From Pseudomonas sp. DG56-2 (lineage in GTDB: Bacteria; Pseudomonadota; Gammaproteobacteria; Pseudomonadales; Pseudomonadaceae): a stretch of DNA of 64,000 bases. Where the stretch lies: assembly GCF_004803755.1 (NCBI RefSeq), contig NZ_CP032311.1, forward strand, positions 4,108,501 to 4,172,500. The letters run 5' to 3'. Shown here one piece after another: positions 1-9,203 of this stretch (its first letter is position 1; each line of letters opens with the position of its first letter). The translations under genes were made by a program, and so were the position numbers. The notes under the pieces were generated by a model, which worked only from the letters and a program-made list of their open reading frames with translations, was not told where the DNA came from and did not search any database.

Positions 1-558
1 GTGCTCGACCACCCGCTCCGGCGTCATGTTCTTCAGCGAAAACTGCAGGCAGCGAGAAAGAATGGTTGCCGGCAGCTTCTGCGGATCAGTGGTGGCGAGA
101 ATGAACTTGACGTAAGGCGGTGGCTCTTCCAGGGTCTTGAGCAAAGCGTTGAACGAGTGGCTGGAAAGCATGTGCACTTCGTCGATCAGGTAGACCTTGA
201 AGCGACCACGGCTCGGTGCGTACTGCACGTTATCCAGCAGCTCGCGGGTATCCTCGACCTTGGTACGGCTGGCGGCGTCGATTTCGATCAGATCGACAAA
301 ACGACCCTCATCGATCTCCCGGCATACCGAACAGGTGCCACATGGCGTGGACGTGATCCCGGTTTCGCAGTTCAGGCACTTGGCGATAATTCGCGCAATC
401 GTGGTCTTGCCCACGCCTCGAGTACCGGTAAACAGGTAGGCGTGGTGCAGGCGCTGGTTGTCCAGCGCGTTGATCAAGGCCTTGAGCACATGGGTCTGGC
501 CGACCATTTCGCGGAACGAGCGCGGACGCCATTTACGTGCAAGAACCTGATAACTCAT
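1..558 (-). CDS. dnaX: DNA polymerase III subunit gamma/tau (5' part, runs off the window)
   Basis: N-terminal 186 residues of the clamp-loader ATPase that loads the beta clamp on DNA. The protein begins MSYQVLARKWRPRSF, the family's hallmark start. The Walker A loop GTRGVGKTT sits near residues 45-53. The zinc-binding cysteines lie in CLNCETG followed by CGTCSVC, and IDEVHMLS (Walker B) and the sensor-1 region LATTDPQKLP follow. The remainder lies before base 1. The ATG at 558-556 is the natural start, and the neighbour at 688 is divergent. Certain as to family; the tau/gamma frameshift site is outside the window. Confidence 0.97.
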   Translation of the reverse strand, partial: MSYQVLARKWRPRSFREMVGQTHVLKALINALDNQRLHHAYLFTGTRGVGKTTIARIIAKCLNCETGITSTPCGTCSVCREIDEGRFVDLIEIDAASRTKVEDTRELLDNVQYAPSRGRFKVYLIDEVHMLSSHSFNALLKTLEEPPPYVKFILATTDPQKLPATILSRCLQFSLKNMTPERVVEH

Positions 559-687
559 CGAAAACCGTCAAATAGCTAGATCAAAGACCGCTAATCCTAG
601 CGGAGCAGCCCTGAAATTGCATCCGCTATGCGGCCTAACGTATAAGCTTTGTTCGCCGGGATGCTGAGGCGACACAGGGAGAAGTGG

Positions 688-1449
688 ATGCGCTGGGTTT
701 TAAACCTGTTGATGCTGTACATCGGCCAGCTTACGGCAGATGAGCTACCGCCTATGCGCTTTGCCGTTGCCGATAGCTGGACCATGCCGTTGGTACACAT
801 CGAGAACAACCAACCGGTCGACGGCATCATGTTTGACATGATGAATGCGTTGGCCGTGCACACCGGACATCGCCCCGAGTTTGTGGTGATCCCCCGCTTG
901 CGCCTGCCAATGGCCATGGAGCGTGGCAGCGTAGACGTGCGCTGCTTTGTCATGCCGGCCTGGGCCGACGATGCACACAACAACTACAGCTGGAGCCAGC
1001 CACTGTTCAAACAGCGCGACCTCCTGGTTACCCTGAACTCAAAAGCGGTGCCCACAAACCTGGCGCAAATGCCTCGGCAGGCTATCGGCACCGTACTTGG
1101 CTTCAAATATCCTGTGCTGCAGCCACAATTCGATAATGGCCACTTCGAGCGAGACGATGCGCGCAACCAGCTGCAAGTGCTGCAAAAGCTCCAGGCCGGG
1201 CGCTACAGCTATGCGGTGAGCAGCCAGCTGAGCCTGGACTGGTTCAACCGACAACTCCCCGCAGAGCAGCGCCTGAAGGGGCTGGCGGTATTGGAAGAGC
1301 AGCAATTGGGGTGCATGGTACGCAACGCCCCGTCTGTCCCTACACAAACCTTGCTGCGGGCGTTGGCGCAAATGAAGCAGTCGGGAGAAATCGAGCGGAT
1401 TTTCCAGCGCTACGGCAGCCAGCCCACCTTGCCCCTGCCAGCCAACTGA
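688..1449 (+). CDS. Periplasmic amino-acid-type substrate-binding protein (SBP_bac_3-like)
   Basis: About 253 residues, beginning with a short hydrophobic signal peptide (MRWVLNLLMLYIGQLTADE), then a small two-lobed periplasmic binding domain of the PAAT/HisJ type (PMRFAVADSWTMPLVHIENN; GIMFDMMNALA). I chose the ATG at 688 because AGGGAG at 676-681 is a good ribosome site six bases upstream and the signal peptide starts there; ATG 661 and TTG 649 have no such site. No ABC permease or ATPase gene is beside it, so it is an orphan. It may be a sensor-like or stand-alone member of the family. Ligand unknown. Confidence 0.8.
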   Translation: MRWVLNLLMLYIGQLTADELPPMRFAVADSWTMPLVHIENNQPVDGIMFDMMNALAVHTGHRPEFVVIPRLRLPMAMERGSVDVRCFVMPAWADDAHNNYSWSQPLFKQRDLLVTLNSKAVPTNLAQMPRQAIGTVLGFKYPVLQPQFDNGHFERDDARNQLQVLQKLQAGRYSYAVSSQLSLDWFNRQLPAEQRLKGLAVLEEQQLGCMVRNAPSVPTQTLLRALAQMKQSGEIERIFQRYGSQPTLPLPAN

Positions 1450-1455
1450 CGCAGC

Positions 1456-1950
1456 TCACGCCGCAAACACAGAAAACCCCAATCCCGACAGGTACAAACC
1501 CAGGCCAAATATCGTGTGCGTTACCAGGCTGCGCAGACAATTGCGCAATGGCGTCGGTGTTTTCGAGGCAGCGAACCCTGCCCCCATCGCCGGCTGCATG
1601 ATGCACAGTGGCGCCACCACCGAACCCACACCCACGACCAGGGCGGGCCACAGCAGCGGCGACTGCAACCAATCGCTACCACAAGCTGCCAGCAACAAGG
1701 CAGCGAACAGCACACCGATGGCGTAGTGGATGATCCAGCCCCACATAAGCTCGGCGCGAACCGGCTGGGCCTTGGCAATGGCGGCATGACGCAATCTACC
1801 TTGCAACAGATGCCCCGCCCAACGCCCAACCATGGCGAAATTCAGCGTAGGTACCCCAAGACGCCGAAGCACCATCACCCAAAGATCGATGAGCAGTGTG
1901 GCCCCGGCACCGATCACTAAGCTTGCGATAACAAAAGTGGAGATAGGCAT
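1456..1950 (-). CDS. DUF2938 family inner-membrane protein
   Basis: 164 residues starting MPISTFVIASLVIGAGATLLIDLWV. About four hydrophobic segments are visible: residues 3-24, 75-97, 105-127 and 140-162. The family (DUF2938) has no established function. ATG 1950 is preceded on the minus strand by GAGGG at proper spacing; an upstream in-frame start would add an implausible leader. It is divergent from a MerR regulator, and its promoter has the over-long spacer typical of MerR targets, so the two genes probably form a sensor/response pair. The 3' end lies 6 bp from the convergent binding-protein gene. Confidence 0.75.
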   Translation of the reverse strand: MPISTFVIASLVIGAGATLLIDLWVMVLRRLGVPTLNFAMVGRWAGHLLQGRLRHAAIAKAQPVRAELMWGWIIHYAIGVLFAALLLAACGSDWLQSPLLWPALVVGVGSVVAPLCIMQPAMGAGFAASKTPTPLRNCLRSLVTHTIFGLGLYLSGLGFSVFAA

Positions 1951-1991
1951 GTGAAACCCTCGCGCTATTGACGTCATGAAACCTGCCACGC

Positions 1992-2022
1992 AGCATAGAA
2001 GTTGAAGTCAACTTCAAGTCAA
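1992..2022 (-). promoter_or_regulatory. MerR-type promoter with dyad operator for the DUF2938 gene
   Basis: Read on the minus strand, TTGACT (2022-2017) and TATGCT (1997-1992) are separated by exactly 19 bp. The spacer region contains the inverted repeat TTGAAGT-CA-ACTTCAA (2002-2017). A 19-bp spacer with a central dyad is the signature of promoters activated by MerR-family proteins through DNA distortion. The regulator gene lies immediately on the other side. Confidence 0.75.
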
Positions 2023-2031
2023 GGGTCAGAC

Positions 2032-2463
2032 ATGGACATTGCCGACGTCGCCAAACGCACCGGAGTTCCCGCTTCGACATTGCGTTATTACGAGAAAAAA
2101 GGGCTGATCACCTCACTGGCAGCCCCGGGCCAGCGACGCCAATTCGCCGCCGATGTCATCGAGCGCCTGGCGTTGATATCACTGGGGCAGGCGTCCGGTT
2201 TTTCCCTGGACGAAGTGAGCAGCATGCTGATCCATCTGCGCGTCGATCGACAGATGTTGGTAGAAAAGGCTGAAGAACTCGAAGCCAACGCCAGACGCCT
2301 GCAGGCGATGAGCAAAGGCCTGCGCCATGCAGCTCACTGTCCGCAGGAGGATCATTTGAACTGCCCGACGTTTCAGCGCTTGTTGAAGCTGGCCGCCGCA
2401 GGCGCGTTGCCTAATGCGAAGCTGAAATCCAATATCAGTGGCCAGGGAAGTACAGGCGGCTAG
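2032..2463 (+). CDS. MerR family transcriptional regulator with CueR-like C-x7-C motif
   Basis: 143 residues. Winged helix MerR DNA-binding domain at residues 1-70 (MDIADVAKRTGVPASTLRYYEKKGLI), then a dimerisation helix and a C-terminal HCPQEDHLNCPTF in which two cysteines are separated by seven residues. CueR and other metal-sensing MerR proteins carry a C-x7-C loop at the same place, so a soft-metal or thiol-reactive ligand is plausible but not shown. ATG 2032 is preferred; upstream in-frame codons overlap the operator. Divergent from the DUF2938 gene, which it most likely activates. Confidence 0.85.
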   Translation: MDIADVAKRTGVPASTLRYYEKKGLITSLAAPGQRRQFAADVIERLALISLGQASGFSLDEVSSMLIHLRVDRQMLVEKAEELEANARRLQAMSKGLRHAAHCPQEDHLNCPTFQRLLKLAAAGALPNAKLKSNISGQGSTGG

Positions 2464-2503
2464 GGGCATATCGCCTGCTCGCTTTGTTCAAACTCAATAA
2501 GCG

Positions 2504-2658
2504 TGTCGCTTCAACGCCGCACTAACACCTGACAGAAATATTAGCCTTCCAGCGGCCCGACATACTTCATTATAAATTTCAGAAATACCCTACATTCAGT
2601 TTAATCTTTTTTGAAGTAGTCTTTTGGGCCTACAAAAAGGATTGGTGCCATGACTACC
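2504..2658 (+). repeat. Direct repeat, copy 1 (leader of effector-like module)
   Basis: About 155 bp matching 3873-4026 in the same orientation at roughly 80 percent identity by eye. Shared blocks include GCACTAACACCTGACAGAAATA, ATTTCAGAAAT.CCCTACAT and CAACAAAAAGGATTGG (here CTACAAAAAGGATTGG). It ends in the start codon and first two codons (Met-Thr-Thr) of a small ORF, so it is a duplicated promoter/leader. AAAAAGGA serves as ribosome site. Confidence 0.85.
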
Positions 2659-2784
2659 TTACATTCGATGCTGTTCGTAAGTAAGGCGCTAGGATTGATT
2701 CCAGCGGCCAACACAACGTCAAAAGCCGCCGCCACTCAGGAAAAACTCCATTCCACTTCGATCAAGGAAGGAACGAAGGGATGA
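2650..2784 (+). CDS. Small ORF (44 aa) coupled to the effector-like gene
   Basis: Starts MTTLHSMLFVSKALGLIP and ends SIKEGTKG. It has a clear ribosome site (AAAAAGGA, 8 bases upstream), and its stop overlaps the start of the next gene as ATGA (2781-2784), which implies translational coupling. I do not recognise the protein. It is short, slightly basic, and has no convincing membrane segment or signal peptide. A broken relative of its first codons follows the second direct repeat at 4018. It may be an accessory or leader peptide of the effector module, or a fragment of a once longer N-terminus. Confidence 0.5.
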   Translation: MTTLHSMLFVSKALGLIPAANTTSKAAATQEKLHSTSIKEGTKG

Positions 2785-3420
2785 ATTCGAATAGTTATGA
2801 TATCTGGGACGTGAACAGCACAGCTAACAAACTTATTGGGAAAGCCCACACCATTAGTGCCCGGCATATTAAGAACGCTAGTACACGCATGCAGTTTAAC
2901 CGAGAGGTTTCTTATTATGCCAAGCGTATTGCTGATGATGTCGCGCTAGGCCATAAAACCCCTGAACAGGGAATCCAGACTATCTTCCTGATCACCCGAA
3001 GCTCAAAAGCGCACTGGGGATCTCCAGTCGTAGCCTGGTACACCGCTGGACGAAGGCCGGTGCGCCAGATCAGATCCCCGGATATGCCACGCACATGGAA
3101 GGGGTTGCCAAGGCTGCCAAATACCTCAAGTACGGTGGTTGGCTCGGGACCTCCGTCGGAGCACTGACGCTTGCAAAAAAGTAAAATTCACTGAGTCCGG
3201 CAGCTTCGCCGGCGGAGTCGCTGGAGGTGCAATCGCTGGCTTCGCGCTTACTGGATCAACGACTGCAACGATATGCGTGGCACTTGGTGTCCCGAGTGGC
3301 GGTTTAGCCACTTTGGCTTGAGGGATTCTAGTGGTTGGGACTGGCTCGTTTGCCTCTGGAGCTATTGGCGGAATACTTGGGGAAGAAATTAGCGAGGTTA
3401 TTTACGAGGCTACCAAATGA
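2781..3420 (+). pseudogene. Decayed type VI effector-like gene with glycine-zipper C-terminus
   Basis: One coherent protein of about 210 residues can be read only by changing frame twice and passing a stop. Frame A, 2781 to about 2986, gives MNSNSYDIWDVNSTAN through TPEQGIQTI. Frame B, from about 2987 to TAA 3182-3184, gives PDHPKLKSALGISSRSLVHR and GYATHMEGVAKAAKYLK. Frame C, from about 3166, gives DACKKVKFTESGSFAGGVAG and a GxxxG-rich tail. A TGA at 3319-3321 is followed in frame by GILVVGTGSFASGAIGGILG and EVIYEATK to the stop at 3418-3420. The glycine-zipper tail and the following membrane protein resemble Tse4/Tsi4-like pore-forming effector and immunity pairs. That assignment is from memory and needs a search. 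Confidence 0.7.
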
Positions 3421-3806
3421 CATTGAGTGTTGCTGATAAGATATTTTTAGTTTCAGGAATACTCGAATTTTCTGGGATACTCATTTGTCTTGGGACTGCG
3501 CTTCATATGGCTTATACCCAGATGGATTTGATCCTCGCGCATCTAAAAAATTGCCCCGCAGTCGTTAGTCAGATCCCGCTTAGGAATGGCGGGCCTTGGG
3601 GAAAGCTTCTACTGACAGGATGGATAGCTGGAATTGTCACATTCCCTGGATATTACCTAAAGCATGGTGGTGTCAGCGTCGAAGACTTGCGAAACCTTCC
3701 GCGCCCTTTAAAGCGAAAGCTAGTAACTTTGAAGTGGGCCTCGATCGTACTTCTTGCTGGACTATTAATACTTTTTTCTCTTAGAAAGACTGGCATTCTA
3801 AAATAA
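3417..3806 (+). CDS. Small membrane protein, probable immunity protein of the effector-like module
   Basis: 129 residues with three hydrophobic segments, roughly residues 8-32, 65-83 and 105-124, joined by a basic loop (RPLKRKLVTLK). Its ATG overlaps the stop of the decayed effector-like gene (ATGA at 3417-3420), and the frame is fully open. A polytopic membrane partner is what known glycine-zipper pore-forming T6SS effectors use for self-protection, hence the inference. Base composition is clearly AT-richer than the flanking core genes, consistent with acquisition. Function is inferred from position and topology only. Confidence 0.6.
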   Translation: MTLSVADKIFLVSGILEFSGILICLGTALHMAYTQMDLILAHLKNCPAVVSQIPLRNGGPWGKLLLTGWIAGIVTFPGYYLKHGGVSVEDLRNLPRPLKRKLVTLKWASIVLLAGLLILFSLRKTGILK

Positions 3807-3872
3807 CGACTCCGCGAGCGATGACACTTATATTTTTCATAGCGACAACCACAGGAAAAGCCGACTTAAACA

Positions 3873-4026
3873 TGTCACTTTAACGCTGCACTAACACCTG
3901 ACAGAAATAATCACGTTCGGCGCCCCGACATGCTTCATTAGAAATTTCAGAAATGCCCTACATCAGCTTGAAGCTTTTCCAAGTAACCTTTCGGGCCAAC
4001 AAAAAGGATTGGCGCCATGACTACCG
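3873..4026 (+). repeat. Direct repeat, copy 2
   Basis: Second copy of the 155-bp leader found at 2504-2658, same orientation, likewise ending in ATG-ACT-ACC. The two copies bracket the small ORF, the broken effector-like gene and the immunity-like gene, so the island looks like the residue of a tandem array of such modules. Confidence 0.85.
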
Positions 4027-4152
4027 CAATACCAACATGGGTATCTCTGTGCCTACCGCTAGGAAAGTAAACGCCAAAAAACAAGCGCCCAATGCGCAAG
4101 CCAAGAGCTACCCGACCGGGTGTTCCTAGACGCTGTTCCACTTCGAGATTTT
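4018..4152 (+). pseudogene. Truncated copy of the small leader ORF
   Basis: After the second repeat the ATG opens a frame of only 17 codons (MTTAIPTWVSLCLPLGK, stop 4069-4071). Patches resembling the first copy continue after that, for example GCTAGGA and TTCCACTTCGA, up to about 4152, where ffs-proximal sequence begins. It appears to be the start of another module whose body has been lost. The rest of the 3807-4194 gap holds nothing else I can recognise. Confidence 0.5.
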
Positions 4153-4194
4153 TGAGCGAGAAACCCTTTTAGAACCAAGGATTTAGAGATAGGT

Positions 4195-4304
4195 GGCGAC
4201 CCCACCAGCCACACCCCGGCACACAATGTTCCCGCTGTGGCTGCTTCCTTCCGGATCTGACCAGGTTCACGGGTAATCGTTGCGGGGGGACCGATGGGGT
4301 CACC
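4195..4304 (-). ncRNA. ffs: Signal recognition particle RNA (4.5S)
   Basis: The minus strand contains the universal SRP loop sequence GGTCAGATCCGGAAGGAAGC, followed by the asymmetric-loop partner strand. The 5' end GGTGACCCCA (4304-4295) pairs with the 3' end TGGGGTCGCC (4204-4195), closing a long hairpin of about 110 nt, the normal size for bacterial 4.5S RNA. The RNA binds Ffh and guides membrane-protein targeting. Ends were set from this pairing and could be off by a few bases. Confidence 0.95.
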
Positions 4305-4443
4305 ATAACGCAGCTCATCTGGCGACGAGCCGCGCCATTGTACCGGCATCAAGTGAAGATACAACCATTAATTCAAAAAAAACCATCGCCACTCAATGAC
4401 TTGGCTCGTTTTCGTGGGTGGCGAGGCAACCCTCACACCGCGC

Positions 4444-5583
4444 TCATGGCGTCTGGCGAGCAATCCGCATGTGGATAAAGTGCAGCTTGGCCACCACCGG
4501 CTTGCTCAACACGAAGGGATAAAAATCCGCCTGCCCCATGCTGCGTGACAGTTCGTTAAGCATCGCCGAGAGTTCGACCCAGGCATTGAGAAACGCCAGG
4601 AAGCAAACCGCGCTGGGGTCGTCTGGGCAATACAGGTCTTCATGCTGGAACGGTGGATAGTCAAGGTCCAGACTTTTAGCGTTCATGCCCAGGGCCAAGG
4701 CGGTATCGAGAGCATCGCTCATGTGCAGGTAGTGGGCCCAGGTTTCCGCCCAGTCTTCCCAAGGGTGCATGGTCGCGTAGGCGCTGACATGGGCTTGCGC
4801 CCAATCTGCGGGCGCGCCTTGCTGGTAATGACGCTCAAGCGCCTCGGCGTAGTTCAGGCGCTCATCACCGAACAAGGCGCGAAAATCTTCCAACCAGTCT
4901 GATTGGGCAATCAAGCGATCCCAGTAGTAGTGGCCGACTTCGTGGCGCATATGGCCCAGCAAGGTTCGATAGGGTTCATGCAACTGCACCCGCACCCGCT
5001 CGCGCCAGTCATCGTCGGCCTCACGCACATCCAGGGTGATCAGCCCATCGGCGTGACCCGTGGTAGGCGCATTGCCCTCCAGGTCGACGCCAATGAAGTC
5101 GAACGCCAAGCCTTGTGTGTGGATGGCGCTTTTCGGCGTAACTGTAAGCCCCAGGTCCAGCAGTTGCGCGACCAGGCGCCGCTTGGCCATCTCCAGCTTG
5201 CACCAGCGCGCAGGGTTGTTGGCAATAGACAGGTCAGGAAGCGTTTGAGTCAAGCGACAAGCCAGGCACAAACTGTGCGGCTCATCAGCACTCAGTAGCC
5301 AATTGCAGGCCGCCGGGGTATCGAGATTGGCGCACCGGCGCTGAGCGCCCGCCTCAGGCGCACCATCGAGTAGCCAGAGGCCTTCACCAGCACCCGCCGA
5401 CAGGCTGCTGATCTGATGGTCTGGCGGCCAAAAACCCAACGCGGCCTGACACGCCAGACAACGGCTGTTGCGAAAAAATACCGACTGCCCGCAACGGCAT
5501 TGCCAAACCCTTGCCGCGCGCTGTTCACGACCGGCTAGTACGGCGGCGATCCTGCCGCTCAATTGCTCGAAAAAACGGTACAT
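4444..5583 (-). CDS. Zinc-ribbon putative metallopeptidase
   Basis: 379 residues. An N-terminal zinc-ribbon-like region has CRCG and CLAC pairs at about residues 29-47 and further cysteines around 82-110 (CANLD, CNWLL, CLACRL). A zincin core HEVGHYYW lies near residue 213 (HExxH), with downstream YATMHPWEDWAETWAHYLH supplying likely third-ligand and structural residues. This matches the putative zinc-binding metallopeptidase family (Peptidase_Mx type); substrate unknown. No signal peptide, so probably cytosolic. ATG 5583 is the only sensible start. It follows ffs at a short distance and precedes ligA in the same direction. Confidence 0.85.
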   Translation of the reverse strand: MYRFFEQLSGRIAAVLAGREQRAARVWQCRCGQSVFFRNSRCLACQAALGFWPPDHQISSLSAGAGEGLWLLDGAPEAGAQRRCANLDTPAACNWLLSADEPHSLCLACRLTQTLPDLSIANNPARWCKLEMAKRRLVAQLLDLGLTVTPKSAIHTQGLAFDFIGVDLEGNAPTTGHADGLITLDVREADDDWRERVRVQLHEPYRTLLGHMRHEVGHYYWDRLIAQSDWLEDFRALFGDERLNYAEALERHYQQGAPADWAQAHVSAYATMHPWEDWAETWAHYLHMSDALDTALALGMNAKSLDLDYPPFQHEDLYCPDDPSAVCFLAFLNAWVELSAMLNELSRSMGQADFYPFVLSKPVVAKLHFIHMRIARQTP

Positions 5584-5642
5584 GATGGCCCTCCTGGCTA
5601 CTCCCAGGACTAGACCACAGGTACCGCCACGAGTTTCTACGC

Positions 5643-8069
<2,427 letters not shown>

Positions 8070-8071
8070 TT

Positions 8072-8121
8072 ATCACGGGGCAAGCCCGCTCCCACCTACA
8101 GGAGTGGGCTTGCCCTGCGAT
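8072..8121. repeat. REP element (P. putida type)
   Basis: GGGGCAAGCCCGCTCCCAC and its imperfect complement GAGTGGGCTTGCCC face each other around a short loop, forming a strong hairpin in the zipA-ligA gap. Related copies lie at 31556, 33298 and 40485. Confidence 0.85.
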
Positions 8122-8124
8122 GCC

Positions 8125-9000
8125 TTAGCGTTTCTGGGTCAGGGCGCGACGCTCGAACTCGACAATGCGCTGACGGTAATGCTCGATGGTCTGGGCAGTC
8201 ATTACACTGCGCTGATCATCTTTAAGCTCGCCATTGAGCTCGTGGGCCAGCTTACGCGCCGCAGCCACCATGACATCGAAGGCTTGCTTGGGATGACGCG
8301 GGCCTGGCAGCCCCAGGAAAAAGCTTACCGCGCGGGTGCTGAAATGGTCGATGTCATCCAGGTCGAACACGCCTGGCTTAACGGCGTTGGCCATCGAGAA
8401 CAGGACTTCACCATTACCGGCCATGCTTTCGTGACGGTGGAAAATATCCATTTCACCGAAACGCAAACCGCTTTCCAGGATGTTCTGCAGCAGTGCCGGA
8501 CCTTTGAAGCCGCCTTCATCACGAGAGATCACACTGATCACCAGCACCTCTTCAACCGGTGGCAGATCGCGCGCTTCACTGCTGCCAAAGGCAGTCCCGG
8601 TACTGCGAGTTTCATCGGGAAAGTCATCGTCGACGCTAGCGAACAGATCCGGCTCGCGCTCACGCGGCTCAGCCGCCAGGTTCAGGTCGCCCTGATGTGG
8701 TTCGTTGCCACGCTTGCGCTTGGAGGCTTTAGGCTTGCTGCTGGTGTCACGCTCGCGCCCCGCACTCATCGACGGCAAGTCGTGCTCATCCAGCTCAGGC
8801 TCCTGATGGGTGTCCAATACCCGTGGCGAGCCGATTACCTCGGCGCTGCTGTCGTCATCCGGCGCATTGGAAAAGCTGCGATCCAGGCGAAATTTCAGCT
8901 TGCCCTTGCCGCCGCGCATACGGCGCCAGCCGTCAAAAAGAATACCGGCAATGACAATTATGCCGATGACGATCAGCCACTCGCGCAGACCGATTTCCAT
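8125..9000 (-). CDS. zipA: Cell division protein ZipA
   Basis: 291 residues: an N-terminal membrane anchor ([20 protein letters not shown], residues 1-22), a basic juxtamembrane stretch ([16 protein letters not shown]), a charged low-complexity linker to about residue 145, and a C-terminal FtsZ-binding domain ([46 protein letters not shown]). It tethers FtsZ to the inner membrane. The smc-zipA-ligA order is the usual one in pseudomonads. Its own terminator lies just past the stop. Confidence 0.96.
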   Translation of the reverse strand: MEIGLREWLIVIGIIVIAGILFDGWRRMRGGKGKLKFRLDRSFSNAPDDDSSAEVIGSPRVLDTHQEPELDEHDLPSMSAGRERDTSSKPKASKRKRGNEPHQGDLNLAAEPREREPDLFASVDDDFPDETRSTGTAFGSSEARDLPPVEEVLVISVISRDEGGFKGPALLQNILESGLRFGEMDIFHRHESMAGNGEVLFSMANAVKPGVFDLDDIDHFSTRAVSFFLGLPGPRHPKQAFDVMVAAARKLAHELNGELKDDQRSVMTAQTIEHYRQRIVEFERRALTQKR

Positions 9001-9030
9001 GTAATCCTGTGCCTCTGTAAAAAATGCTGA

Positions 9031-9057
9031 AAAATAAAGGGTTTAAACCCCTTTAAA
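9031..9057 (-). terminator. Probable terminator between smc and zipA
   Basis: On the minus strand AAAGGG-GTTTAAA-CCCTTT is followed by ATTTTT. It is AT-rich and only moderately stable, and it lies in the 203-bp gap between smc and zipA, so zipA probably has its own promoter there. Confidence 0.5.
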
Positions 9058-9203
9058 ACGTGGCGCCAACTCTATGTTCTGACAGGCGTTTTACCCACGC
9101 AAAAAATAAGTGACATTAAGCTAGCACGACCAAAGATAACTTTACACCGTCTGTCGCAACTGACAGGGCCATTTACCTCAGGTTCAGGCCTTATCGCCTC
9201 GAA

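Noticed and set aside
597..983. 128-aa minus-strand frame near the binding-protein gene
   Set aside because: Antisense of the binding protein, which has a signal peptide and good ribosome site on the plus strand.
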